A stretch of DNA of 64,000 nucleotides from Tolypocladium sp. Sup5 PDA-1 (taxonomy: Eukaryota; Ascomycota; Sordariomycetes; Hypocreales; Ophiocordycipitaceae): contig JPHH03000095.1 of assembly GCA_000750105.3 (NCBI GenBank), forward strand, positions 1 through 64,000, given 5' to 3'. Positions within the stretch are counted from its first letter, which is position 1. The number at the start of each line of letters is the position of its first letter. Of the stretch, positions 23,601-35,432 are shown piece by piece. The position numbers and the translations under genes are program-made. The notes below the pieces were generated by a model. The model ran no database searches. It had not been told where the DNA came from and was given only the letters and a program-made list of their open reading frames with translations.

Positions 23601-26000
23601 AAATACTATTTATAAGGTAAAGTACTTAACTCTTTAATAATAGCTATAGAAGAAGAGTATTTATAAGATATAAAGTATATATTACTTATTAAGAAATAAG
23701 CTCGCTCTTATCTTATCTTAGGGAGTCCTATAGCTAGCTTACTAGTCTTTACTTAAAAATAAGGGTAGTTAATATATACTTAAGTAGCTTAGGTCTAGTT
23801 AATATAAGTTTTCGTATAGCTTCTCTTATAATAACTATAGGTTTTTAAGTAGCTTCTCTATTAGCTCGTATTATATCTCTTATATCCTTATTAAGTATAG
23901 GTATAAAGCTTATATTATTTCTCTTATAATAAGAGTCCCTTCTTATTATTTACTTATTATATAGAGAGAATTTTCTCCTAGCCCTATAACTTTTAAGTAT
24001 ATAATTTACTAGTCTTTATCTAATATTAAGGCGCTAAGTATTTTCTTTATATTTATACCTTAATAATACCCCCCTCTTTTTCTTCTAGGCCTTATTAATA
24101 AATAATATACTTCTTCTTTTCCTTATACTTTTAACTTCTTCCTTTTTTATATCTTTATTAACTCTTTTATTATAGCTAACCTTATAATTAACTTTAAGAA
24201 GCTATAGGCTAAGGACCGCGATAAATTACTAGACTACTAGGCTCTTATAATAAAGAAGCTTCCTATAATACAGCTTTCCCTTATATTATATATATCTTAG
24301 CGAGGTTATACCTCTTTATTAATAAAGCTTAATAATAATTATCGTAAAGTAAGGTAATACTATCTATTATAGCCTTTCCTTTACTAACTATAGTCTCTTC
24401 TTAGACTTATAGCTATATTAAGACTTAGGTACTTAGCGGTAATAATATTAATTACCTTAACCTCCTAATCTTTATTAAAGTAGCTTTTCGCGAAGTATAG
24501 CTAAAATATACTCCTTATAGGATTCGCTATAATATTAGGGATATAACCTTATTTATTTACTTTATTAAGAAGTACTTTAGTAAGTCTTTCTAGAAGTCCC
24601 TTAAGGAACGCGATCTTATCTCTCGCTAAGTTTATATCCCTATAGAAACGGTATATCTTATAAGATATTTCTTTAGGTAATTATTTAATTATTAAGAATA
24701 TATTACTATACTTATTATTACTTCCTTTAACTTATATAACTATACTTATTATAGAGGCTATATCTAGGCCTAGTCCTCTTCGGTAATATCTACGCGGGAA
24801 TATATTATATACCCCTTTTATAAATATATATTTATAGAGGGCGTTATAGGGGGCTCTTATATAAATTATATATAGTATTTTACGTAGATAATTATATACG
24901 AGTAGTAATATTATTACGGTTATACCCCTATATCTTATAAGGATATATATTACTTAAGAGCCTTATTTATAAGGGAAAAGGTAAGCTAAGTAATTCTATA
25001 GGTTATTAAGGAATTCGTAAATATAGCTAATACCCCTTAAGTCTTATATTATTATCCTTATTTATTTAATCCTCGTTTCGATTATAAAGTACTAGAGTAA
25101 GCTAGGCTAGTTAAGATAAGCTCTAGTACCTTAAGCTAGGGTAGTTTATTAAGGAATGCTAAGAGTATTTAAAAGACTCTTAAGTAAATAGCTAAGGTAT
25201 ATAGTTTAAAGGTAGATTTTAACTAGTATTAATAGTCTATTATAATTTTATTAGTAAATAAGTAAGTAAAAAACCTCCTTAATTATCTTTTAATACTTAT
25301 TACTATCTATTATAGTATAATTATTTCTATAATAGAGGTAATAATAATCTTATAGTAATAGTTATCTATTACCCCCTAACTCTTATCTTATTATTATTAA
25401 GGGTTAAATACTTATAAAGATTTTTACTCGTCCTTTTTTTTTCTACCTTCTAAGGTTCGCTATTATCTATTATAATATGCCTATTCCTATAATATATATA
25501 GCGACGTCCTTATAGTACTAGCTACCTCCTCCTTAATTATAAGAACTAGGCTTTAGTAAAAACCTTAGGAATAAAGCTAGCGTAGCTATCTCTCTTTTAA
25601 TAATAAGTAAATATACTAGAGTTTAATAGTATTATACTTATCTTTCTTAGTTTAAGTTAATCGCGGGAGCTATACTTCTAGTAATTAGCGAGGTCCTTTA
25701 TAAGAAGGGGTAAGTTAGTCTTTACCTCCTTAAGTCTCTTTAATACCCTTATCTTTATCTTTATTATTATCTTCTAAGGGAAAATTATTATCTAGCGCTA
25801 TCGTATAACTAGCGCTTTATAAGACTATCTTATCTAACCCTTCTTAAGCTAGGGTTATAAGTAAGTTATTAACTATAGTTTAATTACTCTCTTAGGGGGT
25901 CCTTACTAATATAGCGAGTTTATCCTATAATAGCTAATCGTCTATATCTAATAACTACTAGCTATTAAGCCCTTTAATAAACTTCTTAATATATTCCCTT
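20624..26000. other. Internal region of element C without assigned domains
   Basis: This 5.4 kb lies between the integrase end and the 3' LTR. Long stretches are open apart from TAA/TAG, for example minus strand about 25.0-24.1 kb (reading FIKGVYNIFPRRYYRRGLGL and KEISYKIYRFYRDINLARDK) and plus strand about 23.5-24.0 kb. I recognise no domain. It may be an extra post-pol gene, an antisense ORF, or a separate nested insertion without visible ends. RIP is very heavy. Confidence 0.5.
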
Positions 26001-29000
26001 ATAATTATTTTATTAAGTTTAATCCTATTAAGTATCTATAGTCTATATATACTAGAAAAAGGGGCTCGAGATATAATATAAAAGGGGCTAGTCTAGCGTA
26101 TCTATAGCTTTACTACTTATAAGAGATTATTTAATCTCCTTATATTATATACTAGGATAAGGTCCCCTAGGTTTAAGGCGTCTTTTTTAATAATATAATA
26201 ATTTTACTTATTAATCTAGTTTATAAGCTACTTATAAAAGGCTATTACTTTTATACAGGCCTTTTTAATATCTTTAGCCTTATAGGCTAGTATCTATATA
26301 TATGCTTTAAAGAGATCTATTAATAATATAACCTTATCTTAGTTAATAAGATACTATATAAGATTTTCTACTTTTAGTAATAGAATTAGCTCTTATTTAT
26401 ATATTAGGTAAAAGGGGGATATTTTATATAAGTAATAGACTATTATATAGTTAGCGAGGACTGCTTAATCGAGTAAACGAAGCTATTTCCCCTTTTACCT
26501 TTATATCGCGATTATTTTAGCTATAAAAGAGACTAAAATCTAATACTTAACCTTAACTTATAAGTTTACTTTAGGATTATACGCTAAGATTAGGATAACC
26601 TTTATACTAAGGCCCTTAAAGATAGTCCTAAAGTTTAACTTTATCTTAGGCCCCCTATCTATAATAGCTTATACTATAATAATATACTTATAAATAATAA
26701 ATAACGCGAACTTAATTATTACCCTTATTAATAGCTTAGGTATTAGTTTAACCTTAACCTACCCTATAAAGTTATAGTAGGCTTTTATTAAGTAAAGGAT
26801 CCCGTTATTAAAGGGAATATATTAATAATTAAAGTATACCTTACTTATAGGATATCCTAGAATAGTTAATATTATAAGCTCCTATAGCCTTTAAGGGGTA
26901 AATTTCTAATATAGCTCGTATATTATAATAACCGCTAAGATATTATTCTATAAGGTCTATTACTAATACCTATCCCTTAAGAACTAGTATATAACTTCTC
27001 GTCCTTTATAACTAAGCTAAGAGTAATAGCTTTATATTAGTTAGGTTTATTCTCTTATATCGTTAATAATAAGTCCTAGTCCTCGTCCTTCTTAGCTTAG
27101 GCATACCTATAATTTCTATCCTTTTATAAAGAACTTTCTATATCTCTTCTATAGGGCTCTATACTCTATGCTATTTATACTAGATAGTTTCTATAATATC
27201 TAGAGGTAATTAGCTATTCTTCGAGACTTATTAAAGTAAATTCCTTCTAACTTAGTATTAGTAACTATATTAAGGTAAAAGTTAACGAACTCCTCGATAT
27301 CTCTTTTAGCTACCTTATCTACTATATTAGAAGGTCCTTCTAGTATATAAGAGAGCCCGTTTATTATATTATTCTTAGTCCTAGCTATATAATAGACTAT
27401 AAAGTTAAAAAGGAAGATATAGCTAACCTAGCGAGTAACGAGGGCTCTTAATATATCTTTAATAGCTCCCTTTAACTAATCTATAAGAACCTAGGCATTA
27501 GTTTTAAGGGTAAAATAGACTTTATATAAATAGCTCTATAGCCTCTATAAGGCGTATAAGATAGCCTTATATTCCCTCTTTATTATATTATAGCTACTTT
27601 CTAACTTAGACTAATAGCTACTTTTAAATCTAACGGGATGCCTTTTCCCTTTAATAACCTATATAAGTATAGCTCCCTATCCCTTTAGGCTAGTATCGTA
27701 TATTAGAATTACCTCCCTATATCCTTCCCTAAGGTATAGGTAGATTAGGATTAAGGGCTCGCTAATAGCCTTTTTTAATATATCTATTGCTACTTATTAT
27801 TCCTTAGCCTAGACCTAGTCTACGCTCTTCTTAAGTAAGAGGGTAAGCGGCCTCGCTAATTATATAAAGTATCTAATCTAAATTCGATAATATTTAATAA
27901 TCCTAAGAAAAGACCTTACTTCTATAATATCTTAATAGCTTATTTACTTAAGGATCTTCTTAATCTTAGATTCTATAGGGCTCTTACCGCTTATATTATA
28001 GAGATACCCTATAATCTTAGTAGCTTATTAATAGAACTATAATTTTATAGTAGAAATTATATACTTAGTAAGTTTAATATTTAAGAGAACTTTATTAAGG
28101 TTAGTAAGGTATTCTAAGATATATTTATAGACCCTTAGTAAGGTTTCCTTATTATTGTATATCTCGTTAAGCCCCTGAACTACTATATTATCTAGAAAAG
28201 CTCGGTAAATATATAGAATTAGGTTAAAGAGGATATAAATTATAACTCTTATAAACTAGGCTATTAAATTCATTCCTCCTTAAGGGAGTATATATATCCG
28301 TAATAGACCTAGGGGTATAGAGAAGGTTATAAGGTCCTAACTTATCTAGTCTAAGGGAACCTAGTTATATCTAGAGAAGAAATCTAGTAAGGATAAGATC
28401 TTATATATTAAGAAGTTATTATTAAATTTATCTATACTTAATAAGATAAAGGTATCTCTAATTATAACTTTATTTAACTAGGTTATAGAATTAATTAGTC
28501 TAAGCCCTCTATCCTTTTTAATAACTAGAAAGTAAGGGTTATAGTAAGGGCTATAAGATTCTTTTAGTATCCCTTTATTAAGATAAGACTTTAGAAGCTC
28601 GATAACTTTCGCCTCTAAGCCCTAAGGGATAGGGATATTCCTTACTTACTATACCTTATAGTCTACGGTCTTAATAACTTACGGAGGGGCTATAGCTAAA
28701 TCGACCTTTCTATATTTTACGAAGTCCTAGGCAAGGGTAGCCTCTTAATTAAATAAGAGTTTAAGTAGGATTTCCTTCTCTTTTAGTTAAAAGAACCTAT
28801 TAACTTAGCCTATAATATTAATAATCTACTCTCTATATAGTTATATTCCCTTTTCTATAGCTAAGAATTTACTAACTAAGTATTCTATAAATAGTCCTTT
28901 AGTATTAAGGCAGGCTTTTATAGATTCCTACTTCTTTATCTTCTAATAGGGGTCTCCCTTAGGAATAGAGCTATTAGAAGGGATATTATTTTTAGGATAA

Positions 29001-32000
29001 ACTTAAACTCCCTTCCTTTTAAAGAGCGTATTAACTATAGGACTATTTATTATAGTCTTTTTAACCTAGTCTCTCTTAATAAATTATTATAAACTAATTA
29101 GCTCGTCTCTCTTTTCTTTTAGGGTTACTTAATATTACTAAATAGCGCTTTTAATTAATAAGCTCGAGATATCTTACGCGGCTTTATACCTAATTAATAG
29201 TATAATCTAATTATCCCTTTCGAGCGGGATATCCCTTACGAGGATCTCTTAATTAATTATATCTAAGACTAGCGGTTTTATTACTATAAGCTTCCTTCCT
29301 TCTTTTAGGAATTCGATTATATTAGCTTTACTAGGGTTTTCTTATAAGAGCTTATTATTATATTATTACCTAATAGGTCCTGCCGCTAGAGTAATAATCT
29401 AGATTATCCCTATCTAATAACGAATATATATATCCCCGTTCCTCGGTAAGTAATTAAATATTAGTTAGGTTACGTAAATAAATAGCATTCCTAAGATTAG
29501 AGGCATTAGTATACTATTAAGTAAGATATAAAGGCGGATAGGCATCTAGGCGCTACCTATATATAGGTTCGTCGTTACTTCTCTATATATCTTAATAGGG
29601 TTGCTAGAGTATAACCTTATAGACGCGGTAATTAGCGTAATCTTAAGATTATATACTTCTATATATCTCTTACTAATTAAGTTTCCCTTAGAGCTAGAGT
29701 TAACTAGTGCGCTTAGCGGTAGCGCTAAGGATAATCCTAACCTAACTTATATCCTTAGTAAGTCTTATATATACTTTAATAAGCATCCTTATAATATAAC
29801 TATAATTACTAGAGGTACTAGGACTATATTTACCTTAGGCCCCATAGCCTCTTAGCTTTTATAGATATATTTAGCTATCCCTAAAAGTTTAGTACTATAG
29901 ATTAAATATACTATCTCCGTAGGTTTATAAAAATAGGTTTCTTCTTTATCTCTTATAGAGCTTAGGTTAATATTAGATAGTTACCTCTCTATATAGGCTA
30001 TTATAGCGTTATAGATAAAGATATTAAGCCTCTCCCTTAACTTATCTAGTAAGGACCCTATATAATTAGCGTTTTAAGGGATAAAGGCTATAGTAGTAAT
30101 CCTACTAGGCTTTATCTTGCCCTTTTCCTTAGTTTCTCGCCGAACTTCTTCTACCCCTTTAGCCCTATTAATATAAGAGTCTCCGATTATCTATCTAAGT
30201 TATAGTATATACTTAACTAGGTCGTTAAGCGGTATCGGGACCTTCTTATATATAACTTCTTATATAATACTCTCGAGGAAGTATTTATACTTTAACTCTA
30301 GGTTAAAGTAAGGTTTAAAGTATATAAGTACCTTTACTATCCTATCGGCACTATTTATCTTTTCGGTCCCTTATAGTATTTCTAAGTTAGGGATAAATAG
30401 CGGGTTTAGGATTAGGACTATACGGGCCGGTAGTACTATTTATTCACGAGCTTCTTCGCCCTCCTATCTTTATCTCTTTCGATTATACTCTATAGTATCT
30501 ACGCTAATAGTAGCGGTATAGATAGCTTCCCCCTTATCTTAGACTAATTCTAGGTCCTTCCTAAAGATAATTATAGAGGTCTTACTCGCCCTTATATCCC
30601 GCTTACGCTAAGAGGTAATATTAGCGGTTTCGAGTAGTTTAGGGCTCTATATAGCCCTTAAACGGCTTATTATAAACTTATTAAGGATCTCTTTTTCTTT
30701 AAAGGTTAGCTCCTAGTCTAGCTACTAACTTAAGGGTAGCTACTTAGCCAATAAGATAAGGGGAGAGGTAAAGTACTCTAGGTAAGCCTCGATCTAGTAA
30801 ATTACTAGTTATTAAATATAAGTACTATAAGCGATAAACCGCTAAACTAGTACTAGAACGATTATATTTACCTTATCTATATAGCTAATACTTATAACTA
30901 TTATCTCTATATTAAAAATACATAGCCTAATACTAGAATTATACTTATATTTAGGGCAGGTAAGAGGAAGGTAGCCGTTAGGGCTAGTATAGTACTAATA
31001 ATGCTATTCCCTCTTTTAGTAATTACTAAAGACTACGTTAATATAGGGCTTATCTTATTAGTTATAATTAAATAATTCCTAGAATTAGATATAGGAATTA
31101 GTAATCTAGCCTTTATTTAGGGCTCGGGCGCTATTACTCGCGTAATCCTCCTTTACTTAATAATTATCTTATATAAGTAAGTTCCTTATCTTATCTATAG
31201 CTTTTATAAACTCCTTAGTAAGGTTAATTTTTATATCTATAAGCTAGGAGGTTAGGTCTTTAACCTAAGTCTATAGATCCGATAGTCTTATCCCGATTAC
31301 TACTATAGGCTTTATATATCCTTGCCTAAAAGTTATCTTTAATTTAAAGGGTATAAAAGTATTATAGTATTCCTCTTAAATTATACTTCCTAGGTTTATA
31401 AGCACGAGAGCGGTTATATCTATATATTCTATATCTAGGCAAGGCTTAAGGTAGCTCTAAATATAATCTATAAGCTAAGCGTACCCTATTATAATTATCT
31501 AGTCTAAGGTATAACTATACTTTCTATAATAGCGATATTAAGCTCCTTAAGCATAGTATAGTATATATCTCGAGACTATAAATCGCTCTTCTTCTAGTTA
31601 ACTAGCTTAACCTTATACTAGAGGTAGGTATATTACTTAAGCTAGTCCTTTACCTTTTCCGCGGTTCCGGGATATTTAGTATTATAGTAGGTAAGCTAAG
31701 TCTAGGTAGTCTCGCGTTAGTCTATATCTTAGGCATAGTATTCCTTTACTAAGGTATCTTTAGCTTCTTCCTAGCTAAGACCGTTAACGAGGACCTTTAT
31801 ATAAGCTACTTCTTCTAGAGAGATATAGGCCTTAAGCTAGGCGACCTTTTCGTTATCCCTAATATAGTAGGCTAATATCTCTCTCTTAAACTTATAAAGG
31901 AACTTAGTAATATCCTTACTAGTAAAGGTCCTAACTATAGGGCGTTAGATCTACCCTATAGTAATAGTATCTCTAATAACTTTTCTAAAGTATTCTAGGT

Positions 32001-32200
32001 CTATTCTTACGAAGGGTCCTATTATATTACTATTAGTAAGGTTAGTAAAGTCTATTAACTTCGGTCTTGCTAGCGCTATTATCTATTCTAGTCTCTTTAA
32101 AGGTAATATATAAAGGGTAACTTAAAAAGATAAGGTTAAGCTAATACCTTAGTCTTCTTCTTTTTCTATCCCTACTCCTTCTTTATCTCGGTTACTTTTA
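26000..32200 (-). pseudogene. Element C gag-pol polyprotein, inactivated by RIP
   Basis: Read on the minus strand. Gag-like sequence lies at about 32.0-31.0 kb (FTSKDITKFLYKFKREILAY, then LEEVAYIKVLVNGLS). A zinc-knuckle-like Cys/Tyr stretch follows near 31.0 kb. Reverse transcriptase is at about 28.8-27.9 kb; its catalytic box near 28183-28200 reads FLDNIV, with the second Asp turned to Asn by RIP, followed by EIYNNKETLLRVYKYILEYL and the thumb. RNase H lies at about 27.7-27.2 kb. Integrase ends at about 26.1 kb with LNLGDLILVYNIRRLNNLL. Stops are mainly TAA/TAG. Domain order gag-RT-RH-IN places it with Ty3/gypsy; I could not place a chromodomain. Confidence 0.8.
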
Positions 32201-32774
32201 TATTATCCTTATTTCTTATCCTTTACTCTAATAGCTCTTAGTTCTTATATTATCTTATAGAATAAGGTATAAGTCGCTACTAGCCTTATTAAGAGAATAA
32301 TACTCTATAATATCTACTAAACTAAGGCCTAGCTTATAAGGACTAGGAGAAAATCTTACTTATTATAATTAAGGAACTATCTATTTTTAATTAAAAGAGG
32401 CGATATATTTATTAAGTAAGATAGTCTAGCTCTCTTATAGATTTTATTATTAAGGTATAAAGGATTTCTTAGTAAGTAACTTCGTAACTTACTATAAGGC
32501 TTTTTTACTAAAATAGCTTACTTTCTCCTTATATTCGCTTTATACCTAAAGCTCTTCCTCGTATCCTAGTAGCTAAGCGGGGCATTATTTCCTAGTATTA
32601 TCTTCGCATAAATAATAATTATATTATTTTATAATACCTTAATTTTAGGCCTTTACTATAATAGGCTTATTATAGTATAGAGTTTTCGTTTTCCTCTTTT
32701 ATTAATAAAGTTCTTATAATAGCTAAAAGGTACTCTTATCGATTAAGATAAGTTATTTACGCCCTAGAGACTAG

Positions 32775-33348
32775 TTTTATTAAGGGGAAACGAATATACT
32801 AAAGGCTAAGTATAATAATCGTTATATAAGTTATAGAGTTAGTCCTTACTTAAGAAGTTAGCTATTAGTTAGTAATATAAGTTATTATATAAGTTAGTAT
32901 ATTATTTAACGCGTAAGGTAAGATAGGTATCCCTATATAAGTTAGAGTAACCGTTACTATATAAGTTAGAGTAACTATCCTTATATAAGTTAGAGCGACT
33001 ATCTCTATATAGGTTAGAATATTAGTATAGTAGCGTATAGTCTATAAATTAACGCCTATATATATAAGTCTTTATATCGTATATGTTAAAGGTAAAGAAG
33101 TAAGGAGAGGTAACTATAGCTATCTTAAAAATATAAGAGGAATTAACTAGGATTTTTTATTATTAAAATCTTAAAAGCTTATAAATATTATAACTTATAT
33201 CGATACGTATATAAGGGACTATCTATTTATAAGGATATAGACGTCTCTCTTATACTTATAGACTCGCTAGGCGTCTTAATATTCCTTTACTTTTTTATAT
33301 TTTTTATTTTTTTCTAGTTAGGGGTCTATATTAATACCTTAATAAACT
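32775..33348 (-). repeat. Element C LTR, right copy (5' LTR)
   Basis: Direct repeat of 20076-20623 with one additional 24-25-bp GTTAGAG unit near 32.94-33.0 kb. More heavily RIP-mutated than the left copy. Confidence 0.88.
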
Positions 33349-33459
33349 AGTAAAAGAAATTAATAATTAATAGCTCTCTTATATAGAATATACTTACCTA
33401 ACCCTTCTTATATATATCTTTTACTCTTTCCTTTAGTTACTAAACCTAGGCTTATTATA

Positions 33460-33908
33460 TATTATAACCTAGGCTAATAGGCTATAGGATAGGCTAGCTA
33501 TATAAGCGCTAATATAGGCTATATAAAATAATAGTTAGAATAATAAGCTAATAAATAATAGATTAGTGCGATTTATAAGATAGATTATATAATCTATAAG
33601 ATAGATTATTAATGATTTATAGATTATTAATAATCTATAGATTATAGCGATCTAAGGGATTATAGTAATCCCTAAGAGTAATAGCGATCTATTACTAATA
33701 TATAAGACCCCTTAATTTCCTTACTATAGTATAGATACCTCGCTAGCTTTTAATACTTATTATTACTTACTATAATATTCTTAGTTATAATCTATTATCT
33801 AGGATATCTAATCTATTATTATCGTAATAAGACTATCTAATAGCTATGCCCTAACTTACTTACTAATATAAACCTCTAGTTTATCCCTTAAGAACCTAAA
33901 CTATTATA
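33460..33908 (+). repeat. Family D LTR (heavily RIP-mutated)
   Basis: It begins TATTATAACCTAGG (TGTTACGACCCAGG in the light copy) and ends CTATTATA (CCGTCACA). The length of 449 bp is close to the 433 bp of the complete copy. Confidence 0.88.
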
Positions 33909-34975
33909 TATTAAAAGCTCTTATTTAAGAGGTTATTATATTACTTTAAATAATACTATATTATAGTTAATATACCTATTTAATATAAAGGATTAACTAG
34001 TACTAGACCTACTATATCTAAAGAGGACTTAATATAAGAACTTATTATACTATAACTTAAGGTCTAGGAGCTTAGTAATAAAGAAAGAATAAGTTAGACT
34101 AAAGATCTTAGAGAAGTAATTAAACTTAAGTAGCTAAGACTATATAATAGCTCCTATTATACCTTTAAGGACTTCCTTATATAAGTTAAAGCCTATTATT
34201 AGTTTTATCTTAATAAACTCCTAGATCCCGCCGCTAAGGTACTTTATATAAATAGCTACTTTAGTAGAATAGCTCTCGTATAGTTTAGACCTATTATATA
34301 AGATTACCTCGATAATAAAGATAGCGAGTAAGACGCCGAAACTAAGGCTATATTCGTAAACTTTATAGGATTCGAAATAATAATTAAATAGGTTTTCGGT
34401 AAAATTAATAAAGGAAGAGAAGTAGAGTAGAAACTTTAAGGGCTCTAATAGAAAATATTAATATTAGAGTACGCCGCTAAGTTTAGATAAGTTACTTTAT
34501 AACTTAAATAGGATAATAAACCCCTTATAGCACGATTCTATAATAGCCTTAAAGATAAAGTTAAAGATAAACTCTATAAAGAGGATTAACTTAAAGACCT
34601 CGTAGACTATATTACTATAGTAATATAAATTAATAATAGATAATATACGCGATACTAAGAAAAGAAATAAGGAAGAGGTTACTAAAACTCTCCTTATAAT
34701 AACCCTTACGCGAATTAGCGAAAGAAGTATATAGAGAATATTATATAGGCCTATACTTAAAACCCTAGATAAATAGATCTAGATATAATATAGAAGGACT
34801 AGCCTAAGGAAGATAAGAAGTACTATAATTATAAGAAGTTTAAATACTTTACTTATAAATATAAATAATTAAAAAGGCTTAGTTAGAAGCTAGTACTAGG
34901 AGGTAAGAAATACCTTAATACTATTAATAAGGAATTAGCTACCTATAACTATATAAATTAAATAATATACTACCT
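33460..34975 (+). mobile_element. Family D element fragment: 5' LTR plus gag, truncated
   Basis: A full-length LTR (33460-33908) is followed by internal sequence colinear with 53458-54680 of the complete copy, through the zinc-knuckle part of gag (near 34.83-34.87 kb). Similarity ends at about 34972-34980, where a differently composed, less mutated segment begins. The remaining element is not found elsewhere in the window. This copy is far more RIP-mutated than the copies at 1-1904 and 53025-60994. Confidence 0.9.
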
Positions 34976-34998
34976 TAAACAATGTAGCGGCGACTTTA

Positions 34999-35036
34999 CT
35001 ACCGGTTATAGTAGTCTCTGCTACCGGTTATAGTAG
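34999..35036 (+). repeat. Paired 16-bp repeat at the left edge of the accessory segment
   Basis: CTACCGGTTATAGTAG occurs twice in direct orientation (34999-35014 and 35021-35036), six bases apart. Each copy is itself a partial palindrome (CTAC...GTAG). The pair lies about 20-60 bp inside the junction with the family D gag and about 400 bp before the DUF3435 gene, a position expected for recombinase-binding repeats at the end of an element. The binding role is inferred. Confidence 0.6.
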
Positions 35037-35432
35037 GTTATTTACTAGGGATCTAGCGCCGCTTTAAGACCTGGCTCTCTGTCCCGCTAACGGGTCCACC
35101 CCGCCAGGCACCGACACGTACCTCTCAAGTTACTCTTTTCACAACCAATCAAGAGGGACCGCTAGGCGACTCCATTAACCTAGCCAACCCACGAGACTAT
35201 AGCCCGTCGTCTACTTCTCGGATCCTCTTTCGGACACCCCCATAACGCAGGAGCCACAAACCACTAAAAATGGCGGCATTGCCTAGGTCGTCGTACTTAA
35301 GGAGCGCTCGCTCCGCCCTGCGCCCTGCTAGCAAGTCTCCTTCCCGGCTCGTCTTCTCTACATACGAGATTCGACCTTCTCTCCCTTTCTTACGTAGAGC
35401 ACCTAACTAACTAGCTCCTGAAGTCCTTAATT

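Larger units (their letters stand above)
20076..33348 (-). mobile_element. Element C, 13.3-kb Ty3/gypsy-type retroelement, minus strand
   Basis: Two direct repeats of about 550 and 575 bp bound the element, and gag-pol is read on the minus strand. It is about twice the usual size of fungal Ty3/gypsy elements because of an unexplained 5.4 kb between integrase and the left LTR. Both LTRs begin and end with TTTATTAAGG/CCTTAATAAA rather than obvious TG...CA. In element orientation a purine tract (GTAGGGAGGAG) precedes the left (3') LTR. No target-site duplication is visible. CA and TG are almost absent, so the copy is dead. Confidence 0.85.

Noticed and set aside
20624..26000. Envelope-like gene in element C
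   Set aside because: No signal peptide, membrane anchor or known env similarity could be read; only unexplained open stretches.
29601..29855. Plus-strand frame of 84 codons
   Set aside because: Lies within element C antisense to its pol region; composition is explained by RIP, no domain seen.
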